From the NCBI GenBank assembly GCA_043742865.1, contig JAYTXR010000164.1, forward strand, positions 1 to 7,387: a DNA stretch of 7,387 nt, given 5' to 3'. Below the pieces are notes generated by a model. The model was not told the DNA's origin, ran no database searches, and worked only from the letters and a program-made list of their open reading frames with translations. Position 1 is the first letter of the stretch, and each line of letters begins with the position of its first letter. Origin of the DNA: PALSA-911 sp043742865. GTDB taxonomy: Bacteria > Pseudomonadota > Alphaproteobacteria > Acetobacterales > Acetobacteraceae. Positions 1 through 4,989 of the stretch are shown one piece after another. A program made the position numbers and the translations under genes.

Positions 1-90
1 GAGTGGATGATCAAGTCTGGAGGCATCGAGGTGGTGCTGGCGGGCTTGCGCGACGGCAACATCCGGTTTCCCTGGCCGAACCCGAAGTAA
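1..90 (+). CDS. C-terminal end of an unrecognised protein (5' truncated by window edge)
   Basis: Frame 1 is open from the first base and ends at TAA 88-90, giving 29 residues that end in FPWPNPK. The piece is rich in hydrophobic residues around VVLAGLRDG and looks like the end of a folded enzyme, but it is too short to assign to a family. An alternative reading in another frame runs through this stretch to about position 296, but it is rich in Arg, Pro and Ser and looks non-coding. The 500 bases after the stop hold no intact gene, so this gene is probably the last of its transcript. Coding status is inferred only from the open frame and the residue composition. Confidence 0.4.
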   Translation, partial: EWMIKSGGIEVVLAGLRDGNIRFPWPNPK

Positions 91-264
91 CGCGGCCGGA
101 TCGGGAGAAGGGAAAGCAAAGCCAGGGCGCTGCCCCGAACTCATATTCGCTCCGCCGTTCGACCTGGTGTGGGACCTGGCCGTGCATGGTCGCGGTCGGA
201 GAGCCACCGAGCCCACCTCCCTGCCCCGCATTCGCCTATGCAATACTGGCGGAGGTGGTGGGAC
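91..264. other. Intergenic stretch with no assignable gene
   Basis: Between the end of the first gene and the IS3-family remnant I find no open frame with protein-like composition, no RNA gene and no clear hairpin followed by a T-run. Frames crossing it are rich in Arg, Pro, Gly and Ser on both strands. It may be decayed DNA linked to the neighbouring insertion-sequence loss. Confidence 0.4.
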
Positions 265-398
265 CTCGCGGCCAATTTTGCCCGCGATCGACGTGATCGC
301 CGCCCACTGTGACGGATGTTCAGCCGGGTGATCGAAAACCCTGCGGACCACGTGAGACCCCATCTCGGGGGAAACCTATTCGTCGTCGGCTTGCTCAT
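265..398 (-). pseudogene. IS3-family transposase OrfA fragment, frameshifted and truncated
   Basis: The minus-strand ATG at 398-396 opens MSKPTTNRF. The next frame then carries SPEMGSHVVRRVFDH, followed by PAEHPSQWAAITSIAGKIG. This matches the start of IS3-family OrfA proteins (pattern NRFSPE...AVRMV..H...HPSQWAAI.SIA.KIGC), the helix-turn-helix subunit that binds the element's ends. The two parts lie one base apart in frame, most simply explained by loss of one base in the TTTCCCCC run at 374-367. The conserved Cys after KIG is Arg here, and similarity stops within about five residues, well before the leucine-zipper region expected of OrfA. It cannot encode a functional protein. Confidence 0.6.
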
Positions 399-448
399 CG
401 CTCCATCCTCTGAAGGGTTAGAGCCTCCCCCAATTCCGGCGCCGTTCA
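265..448 (-). mobile_element. Left-end remnant of an IS3-family insertion sequence
   Basis: Read on the minus strand from 448, the sequence starts TGAACGGCGCCGG and continues through a GGAGGCTC motif. An AGAGGATGGAG ribosome-binding site follows, then an ATG at 398-396. This order of TG terminal inverted repeat, short leader, Shine-Dalgarno and orfA is typical of IS3-family elements from GC-rich proteobacteria (recognised from memory, not searched). Only about 184 bases remain; the similarity fades after about 265 and I see no orfB or right end. The element is therefore dead, and position 448 probably marks its original outer boundary next to the cupin promoter region. Confidence 0.6.
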
Positions 449-597
449 ATAGCGACCAAGGGGTCAATCTTGCTATGATCCGGATCTACGATTATCGCTA
501 ACGCGCACAGACGCGAACGCCTGGGTTCACCCGAGCCCGGAGGTGATCACCGATAACGACTGCGACCCGTTGCGGTCATTTGGAGGCAACGACAACA

Positions 598-1065
598 ATG
601 CAGACCTATCTTTTTGATGACCGCAACGTCTCCTGGCAGACGATTGAGGCCCTCGGCGCACAGATCCACGTGCTAGCGGTCGACGAAGCGCGCGAAATCG
701 TCGACGTGCTCATCCGATTTCAGCCGAACACGCCGGGCAACCTGCACCGGCATTTGTGCGAATTCAGCACTTTCGTCTTGCAGGGAGAATTGCAGTTCTG
801 GCGTCCGGATGGCTCTTTGAAGGAAGTGCGCCCGACCGGAAGCTACGTGCAGGTTGCCGCGAACGGCGAGCCGCATCTGGAGGGCGCTGGCGATCAGATG
901 GCCATCGTGCTGTTCAGCTTTCGCGGCAGCACCGGCGACATGATCCTGTATCTGGACAAGACCTCGAATGTTTCGTTTCGTCTTGGCTTTTTGGAGTTCA
1001 AGGCGACACTGGCCCATCAGATCGCCACGGGCGCTACCGCGAAGCTCGGGGCACGCGCGGCCTGA
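598..1065 (+). CDS. Single-domain cupin protein, putative metal-dependent dioxygenase or isomerase
   Basis: This 155-residue protein has a complete cupin core. The first motif has H50, H52 and E56, with Gly63 at the expected spacing (GNLHRHLCEFSTFVLQGEL); the second motif supplies H93 in a GEPH sequence. These four residues are the standard cupin ligands for Fe, Mn or another divalent metal, so an active metal enzyme is likely. The region around STFVLQGEL and GSYV suggests relatives annotated as cupin or 2,4'-dihydroxyacetophenone-dioxygenase-like proteins, but the substrate cannot be read from sequence. The ATG at 598 is chosen because TGGAGG (581-586) lies 11 bases upstream; a TTG at 580 in the same frame overlaps that site and is less likely. 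No signal peptide or membrane segment is seen, so it is probably cytoplasmic. It ends only 29 bases from the convergent epoxide hydrolase gene. An IS3 remnant lies upstream, and the promoter was not identified. Confidence 0.82.
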   Translation: MQTYLFDDRNVSWQTIEALGAQIHVLAVDEAREIVDVLIRFQPNTPGNLHRHLCEFSTFVLQGELQFWRPDGSLKEVRPTGSYVQVAANGEPHLEGAGDQMAIVLFSFRGSTGDMILYLDKTSNVSFRLGFLEFKATLAHQIATGATAKLGARAA

Positions 1066-1094
1066 ACCAAAAAATTCCACAACGGCGGGTGCGT

Positions 1095-2255
1095 TCAGAA
1101 CGCGTGGCGTAGCGGGCGGAGAAAATCCAGGATGTCGGTTGCCAGCAGGGCGGGCTGCTCCATCGCGGCGAAATGTCCGCCCCGTGGCATCGTTGTCCAT
1201 TGCCGGATGTCGGTGTAGATTTTGTCCGCGATCGAGCGCGGCGGACGACGTATTTCCTTTGGGAATGCAGCATACCCGGTAGGTATATCCACCGTGCTGC
1301 CGTCGGGGATTGGCCAAGGGCCATGCAGGCGATCGTAATAAGGCCAGAAGGAAGAGCCGATCGCGCCCGTGAACCAGTAGAGCGATATATTCGCCAGTAG
1401 GTGGTCGCGGTGCACCACCGCTTCAAAATCGCCCGCATGATCGGTCCATCTATGGAACTTCTCCGCGATCCAGGCAGCAAGGCCAGCGGGTGAATCCGAC
1501 AGGCCGTAAGCAAGCGTTTGCGGACGAGTGCCCTGGATCTGGATATAGCCGGTTTCCTCCTCTGCCCAAACCCGGATCTGGTCGGCGTAGCGTTGTTCCT
1601 CCGGTGTCGGATTGGCGGGCGGCGGCAGGCTCGGATTGACCGACAGCATGTTGAGGTGAATTCCGACGAGCTTGTCCGGATGGCGCACGCCCAGGGCGGA
1701 ACAAGTGAAGGATCCCCAGTCGCCGCCTTGCGCCGCGAATTTCCGGTGGCCCAGTACCTGCGTCATCAGGTCGGCGAAACAATCAGCCATGTCGGCGATG
1801 TTGAAACGCTTCTGGTTGGCCTGGAACGACAAGCCATAGCCCGGAAGGGATGGTGCGATCACGGTAACAGCATCCCTTGCATCGCCCCCGAAGCTTGCGG
1901 GATCGGTCAGGTGCGGGATGATGTCCATGAATTCGAACACTGATCCGGGCCAGCCATGCAGCAGCAGCAGGGGTTTTGGATCAGGCCCCCGTCCCTGAAC
2001 ATGCAAGTAGTGCAGATCAATACCGTGCAGGATGGCTTTGAACTGCGGAAACGCGTTGAGCCGCGCTTCCTGCGTGCGCCAGTCGAATCTGTCCCGCCAA
2101 TACGCCACGAGGTCGCGCAGATATTTTAGATCGGTGCCATAGGCCCAGGCTGACGCCGGTGCCTGATCAGGGAAACGCGTTCGGGCGAGGCGCGCATGCA
2201 AATCCGCAATGTCGTCGTCTGCAACGTGCAGAGTAAAGGGCATTGCGATAGGCAT
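1095..2255 (-). CDS. Epoxide hydrolase, EHN/microsomal type (alpha/beta hydrolase)
   Basis: This enzyme hydrolyses epoxides to vicinal diols through a covalent alkyl-enzyme intermediate. The 386-residue protein has the N-terminal EHN segment (about residues 5-110, with ARTRFPDQ and LRDLVAYWRDRFDW) and an alpha/beta-hydrolase fold. Visible catalytic elements are the oxyanion-hole HGWPGS at 100-105, the nucleophile Asp179 in QGGDWGS, Tyr293 of the lid in SLYWFTGAIGSS, acid Glu334 in PTGYAAFPKE, and His361 in PRGGHFAAMEQP. All match the microsomal/juvenile-hormone epoxide hydrolase pattern, and the length is normal for bacterial members. The ATG at 2255 follows GAGGAG (2264-2269) with an 8-base gap; a second ATG four codons in is less well placed. 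No signal peptide or membrane anchor is apparent, unlike mammalian microsomal forms. It is convergent with one cupin gene and divergent from another. The natural substrate is unknown; aromatic or terpene epoxides are a guess from family behaviour. Confidence 0.93.
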   Translation of the reverse strand: MPIAMPFTLHVADDDIADLHARLARTRFPDQAPASAWAYGTDLKYLRDLVAYWRDRFDWRTQEARLNAFPQFKAILHGIDLHYLHVQGRGPDPKPLLLLHGWPGSVFEFMDIIPHLTDPASFGGDARDAVTVIAPSLPGYGLSFQANQKRFNIADMADCFADLMTQVLGHRKFAAQGGDWGSFTCSALGVRHPDKLVGIHLNMLSVNPSLPPPANPTPEEQRYADQIRVWAEEETGYIQIQGTRPQTLAYGLSDSPAGLAAWIAEKFHRWTDHAGDFEAVVHRDHLLANISLYWFTGAIGSSFWPYYDRLHGPWPIPDGSTVDIPTGYAAFPKEIRRPPRSIADKIYTDIRQWTTMPRGGHFAAMEQPALLATDILDFLRPLRHAF

Positions 2256-2341
2256 GGGTACGTCTCCTCAGTGTCGTCCAGCTATGGCCGCGGTCAGGGG
2301 AAAAGCCATGGCAGGTAGTTAGCCTGCATTTTCCCGTTAGA

Positions 2342-2370
2342 GACAAATGGCCGCGATCATGGCCGTTGTC
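2342..2370. promoter_or_regulatory. Imperfect inverted repeat in divergent spacer, possible operator
   Basis: GACAA at 2342-2346 is mirrored by TTGTC at 2366-2370, and inside these arms a GGCC on each side is almost symmetric (one-base offset). The core motif ATGGCCGCGATCA also recurs imperfectly at 2284-2296 and 2359-2372. The site lies between the divergent epoxide hydrolase and double-cupin genes, where a repressor or activator could control both. No regulator gene is present in the window, and no convincing -35/-10 pair with correct spacing was found, so this is only a candidate. Confidence 0.25.
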
Positions 2371-2539
2371 CATTTCGCTGAAGGTTGAATTTGTACTTTG
2401 TCAGTCTGGCTTGCATCGAACGCTAATCTGATCTACCAGCCAGTAGGGTCGATAATCGATCGTCGGTCGAGCCTGGAGGCGAACTCGGGCTCTGCCGAGA
2501 GTGGGTATCATCCCGTCCACCTCATTCTGGAGAACGTCA

Positions 2540-3100
2540 ATGGATTGCATTGAATTCGAAGCGGACCTCCGGCGCGAGAGCTACCGCGTTGTGAACAGCA
2601 GCGTGAAGCCGAACTTGGTTACGCCCAATCATTGCCATGACTTTGACGCGAAAGCGTTTGTCTTGGGCGGCGAAATCACCATCACCCGTGACAACACCCC
2701 GGTCACCTTCAGGGCCGGGCAATGTTTCCAGGTCCCTGCGGGCTATTTGCATGCGGAACATGTGGGTCCGGAGGGTGTTGCTTTGCTATCGGGCCGACGC
2801 CGCAACGGAGAATGCATCACCCGCGAGGCGTTCGAAAGCGACCTTCGCCGTGAGGGTTTCGAGGTTTTGCATGGCGGTCAGCGGGCCGGCGTCATCGAGG
2901 AGTTACACGCGCACGACTTTGACGTGCGGATCATGGTGCTGGGCGGCGAGACCACGGTAACCCGCGACAACAACGGTGAGACATTCCAAGCCGGCGATCA
3001 CTGCGAAATATCGGCAGGGTGTCAGCACACGACAAAGGTGGGACCGGAAGGTGTCGCCTATATTCTTGGCAAAGCGTATCGCCGGACGTCCGCTAACTGA
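2540..3100 (+). CDS. Tandem double-cupin protein (two near-identical-length cupin repeats)
   Basis: The protein has 186 residues and consists of two consecutive copies of a small cupin domain (about 6-88 and 98-180). They align with a constant 92-residue offset and no gap: FEADLRRE/FESDLRRE, H31xH33/H123xH125, VLGGE to residue 45/137, TRDN, AG..H71/AG..H163 and VGPEGVA. About 38 of the first 80 aligned residues are identical. Each copy keeps three His ligands (31, 33, 71 and 123, 125, 163), but the usual cupin Glu is replaced by Ala37 and Val129; nearby Asp36 and Asp128 are conserved between copies and might serve instead. Function is unknown: small cupins of this kind may be enzymes, sugar or acid binders, or metal sensors. 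ATG 2540 is preferred because GGAG (2529-2532) lies 7 bases upstream; an in-frame GTG at 2501 would add 13 unsupported residues. It is transcribed divergently from the epoxide hydrolase. No signal peptide is seen. Confidence 0.85.
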   Translation: MDCIEFEADLRRESYRVVNSSVKPNLVTPNHCHDFDAKAFVLGGEITITRDNTPVTFRAGQCFQVPAGYLHAEHVGPEGVALLSGRRRNGECITREAFESDLRREGFEVLHGGQRAGVIEELHAHDFDVRIMVLGGETTVTRDNNGETFQAGDHCEISAGCQHTTKVGPEGVAYILGKAYRRTSAN

Positions 3101-3320
3101 ACGTCGATCCTGCTTGTGGCCTGGAACGGCTGGTTTTCGGGCCAGTCCGTTCTTGAGCCATGCGGGCGTCAAAGGGTCGATGGGTGATCGAGACGAAAGC
3201 CGCTTTTTCAGTCTCTTGCGCGCAGTCGAGCCGGCACACGATCCTTCCCTCGTCACCGGCGAAGCTGATCCAGGTGATCGTGCAGGTCGATGGTATCTGA
3301 CTTGCGGGGTGAGCCCAGCA
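3101..3320 (-). pseudogene. Possible short minus-strand coding remnant of unknown family
   Basis: A minus-strand frame ending at TAG 3095-3093 contains a protein-like stretch, ITWISFAGDEGRIVCRL, then ETEKAAFVSITH and FDARM, before turning into Arg/Ser/Pro-rich sequence. The balance of hydrophobic and charged residues is better than in the other frames here, and it vaguely resembles small hypothetical proteins of Alphaproteobacteria. There is no proper start codon with a ribosome-binding site, and its 5' end runs into the IS66-like fragment. It also overlaps the last bases of the double-cupin gene. I cannot name a function, and it may be chance. Confidence 0.25.
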
Positions 3321-3386
3321 AAACGCAAGTCGCACTGCGTCATCGGCGCGGCCTCCGGCCAGCCGCTTGAACCCGGCATAGGCTGC
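3306..3386 (-). pseudogene. Fragment resembling IS66-family transposase (TnpC)
   Basis: On the minus strand one frame reads AAYAGFKRLAGG, then RADDAVRLAFCWAH. IS66-family DDE transposases carry this arrangement: a (D)GYAGY/F-x-x-L segment followed some 10-15 residues later by LAFCWAH-x-RR-x-F. Only about 27 codons match. A stop codon lies ten codons upstream (3416-3414), and downstream of FCWAH the expected RRxF is replaced by PASQ. The catalytic-region Asp normally before GYAG is Ala. It is therefore a small, dead relic that shows past transposon activity between the cupin and transporter genes. The match is from memory of the family motif. Confidence 0.5.
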
Positions 3387-3394
3387 TCGGCCAT

Positions 3395-3541
3395 GCCGCG
3401 CTGCTCACTTACCTGCTCCCGGCATCGTTCATGGCAATCCCTTTCGTTCACATCGCCCATCGATATGGGCTGTCCGACCGCCTGTGGGCAGTCATCGCCG
3501 CGCAAGGGATGTTCGCCACCCCCTATGCGATCTTTTTTTCG
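3395..3541 (+). pseudogene. Fragment resembling a MalG-type carbohydrate ABC transporter permease
   Basis: A plus-strand frame open from 3371 reads LLTYLLPASFMAIPFVHIAH, then RYGLSDRLWAVIAAQ and FATPYAIFF. This resembles the membrane part of MalG/binding-protein-dependent sugar permeases: a P-x-x-x-x-x-I-P hydrophobic helix, a short GL-x-D/N-S/T-x-x-x-x-I loop, and a helix containing (F)-x-x-P-(Y/F)-x-I-W. Only about 48 codons remain. Upstream it abuts the IS66-like fragment on the other strand, and downstream it runs straight into the start region of the substrate-binding-protein gene. The EAA loop needed to contact the ATPase is absent, so it cannot work as a permease. The binding protein that follows is of a different transporter class, so the fragment is probably a leftover of another locus. 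Confidence 0.4.
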
Positions 3542-3555
3542 CGCGCAACAAACAC

Positions 3556-3562
3556 AAGGGGA
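3556..3562 (+). promoter_or_regulatory. Ribosome-binding site that fixes the GTG start of the binding protein
   Basis: AAGGGGA at 3556-3562 lies 6 bases before GTG 3569. This favours GTG 3569 over the ATG at 3431, which would place a long permease-like segment before the signal peptide, and over the ATG at 3584, which would remove most of the signal peptide's positive N-terminus. Confidence 0.7.
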
Positions 3563-3568
3563 ATCGTC

Positions 3569-4771
3569 GTGCTGCAAAGGTTGATGCTTACGGCGGCCGT
3601 GCTGGCCGCCTGCGCCGGGGGCGTCGCGCATGCCCAGATCTCCGTCAAGCTGGGTGTGCTGAACGACCGCTCGGGGGCGGGGGCCGACATTACCGGCGAG
3701 GGCTCCGTCATCGCGACCCGCATGGCCGTGGACGATTTCAAACCGGCGGAACACGGCATGAAGGTCGAGATCGTTTCCGCCGACCACCAGAACAAGCCGG
3801 ATATCGGGTCCTCGATCGTCCGCCAATGGTTCGAGCGGGACGGCGTTGATGCCGTCGTCGATGTGCCGGTGTCATCGGTCGGGCTCGCGGTCAGTCAAAT
3901 CGCGCGGGACCAGAACAAGGTCATGCTGAACGCCAGCTCGGCGTCTTCGGATTTCTCGGGCAAGGCGTGCTCACCGAACACGGTCAACTGGAGCATCGAC
4001 AGCTGGGCGCTGGCCAACGGGACCGGCACCGCAGTGACGAAGCGCGGGGGCGACACGTGGTTCTTTCTGACCGCCGATTATGCGTTTGGCATCGCGCTCG
4101 AGCGCGACGCAACGCAAGCCGTCAAAAAGGCGGGCGGCCAGGTTCTCGGTGCCATTCATCATCCGTTCCTGACTGCGGATTTCTCCTCCTACCTCCAGCA
4201 GGCCCAGGTCTCGAAAGCCAAGGTGATCGGGCTGGCCAACTCGGGCGGCGACACCGTCAAATCTGTCCAGCAGGCGGCCGAGTTCGGGGTCGTCCAGGGC
4301 GGGCAGTCGCTGGCGGCATTGCTTATTTACGTGACCGACGTCAAGGCGATCGGACTACAATCCGCGCAAGGCTTGCTGCTTACCGAGGCGTTCTACTGGG
4401 ACCGGGACGAGGGCAGCCGGGCGTTCTCGAAGCGCTTCGCCGAGCGGATGGGCGGCAAGATGTCGACTGCGGTGCATGCGGCGGTGTATTCCAGCGTGCT
4501 GCATTATCTTAAGGCGGTGGATGCGCTGAAAAGCGCCAAGGACGGAGCAGCCGTGGTGGCCAAGATGGAGGCGCTGCCCACGGATGATCCGCTGTTCGGC
4601 AAAGGCAGCGTGCGGGTGGACGGCCGTAAGCTGCATGATTTGTACCTGTTCGAGGTCAAGAAGCCCGCCGAGTCCAAGGGTGAGTGGGACCTCTATAAAG
4701 TGGTTGCCACGATCCCGGCGGCCGAGGCGTTCCGGCCACTGAGCGATGGCGGTTGCCCGTTGGTGAAGTGA
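3569..4771 (+). CDS. ABC transporter periplasmic substrate-binding protein, Peripla_BP_6 (LivK-like) family
   Basis: This captures a small solute in the periplasm for an ABC importer of the hydrophobic amino-acid transporter class; members bind branched-chain amino acids, amides, or aromatic and other organic acids. From GTG 3569 the protein is 400 residues. A signal peptide (Arg4, then LMLTAAVLAACAGG) ends at a type I site AHA|Q after residue 22; LAAC at 12-15 also fits a lipobox, so a lipoprotein form is possible. The mature part opens with ISVKLGVLNDRSG, the usual first strand of the family, and has TADYAFG at 168-174 and the ADFSSYLQQAQ segment. Cys134 and Cys396 could form a disulfide. 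Length is normal. No LivH, LivM, LivF or LivG gene is in the window, so it is an orphan here. Its 5' flank is a fragment of an unrelated permease. The ligand cannot be read from sequence, though neighbouring catabolic genes suggest an aromatic or organic acid. Confidence 0.9.
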   Translation: MLQRLMLTAAVLAACAGGVAHAQISVKLGVLNDRSGAGADITGEGSVIATRMAVDDFKPAEHGMKVEIVSADHQNKPDIGSSIVRQWFERDGVDAVVDVPVSSVGLAVSQIARDQNKVMLNASSASSDFSGKACSPNTVNWSIDSWALANGTGTAVTKRGGDTWFFLTADYAFGIALERDATQAVKKAGGQVLGAIHHPFLTADFSSYLQQAQVSKAKVIGLANSGGDTVKSVQQAAEFGVVQGGQSLAALLIYVTDVKAIGLQSAQGLLLTEAFYWDRDEGSRAFSKRFAERMGGKMSTAVHAAVYSSVLHYLKAVDALKSAKDGAAVVAKMEALPTDDPLFGKGSVRVDGRKLHDLYLFEVKKPAESKGEWDLYKVVATIPAAEAFRPLSDGGCPLVK

Positions 4772-4976
4772 CCGGAACATGTCAACGACTTTGATACAGC
4801 TGGGTTGGGCATTCAGGCTCGGTCGTGTTGGTTCGGCGCTGCGGCTTTGGTCTGGTTTGGCGGCGGGTTGCATATCCTGATGCCTGCTCGGCTATGGTCT
4901 GGCCATGGAAGGGCTGGCGCTGATGGAAACCCTGGAGCCGCCAGAATAGATCGCCGCCTCGAATGCAGCTCATTGC

Positions 4977-4982
4977 AAGGGA
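4977..4982 (+). promoter_or_regulatory. Ribosome-binding site supporting start at 4990
   Basis: AAGGGA at 4977-4982 is 7 bases before ATG 4990. The in-frame ATG at 4963 has no comparable site at the right distance, so the shorter protein is preferred. Confidence 0.65.
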
Positions 4983-4989
4983 TAAGCCC

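Noticed and set aside
120..140. GQRPGF translation on the minus strand as a further piece of IS3 OrfA
   Set aside because: OrfA proteins often carry a GQRPGL motif shortly after KIGC, but here it is about 140 bases away instead of about 50, and the sequence between does not match. Probably chance.
474..479. TATGAT as a -10 box for the first cupin gene
   Set aside because: It resembles a sigma-70 -10 element, but no acceptable -35 hexamer is found 16-18 bases upstream, and it lies about 120 bases from the start codon.
1091..1103. GCGTT-CAG-AACGC hairpin at the convergent cupin/epoxide hydrolase junction as a terminator
   Set aside because: The stem is only five base pairs, it overlaps the epoxide hydrolase stop codon and there is no T-run on either side, so it is too weak to call.
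673..1317. Minus-strand open frame of 214 codons
   Set aside because: It spans the antisense of the cupin and an out-of-frame part of the epoxide hydrolase, both strongly supported. No domain is visible in it.
3431..3568. N-terminal extension of the substrate-binding protein from ATG 3431
   Set aside because: It would put hydrophobic permease-like sequence ahead of a complete signal peptide, and a good ribosome-binding site points to GTG 3569.
2903..3826. Long 307-codon open frame on the minus strand
   Set aside because: It overlaps the double cupin and the start of the binding-protein gene, and its translation is low-complexity and rich in Arg, Gly, Pro and Ser with no family motif. It is a GC-rich antisense shadow.
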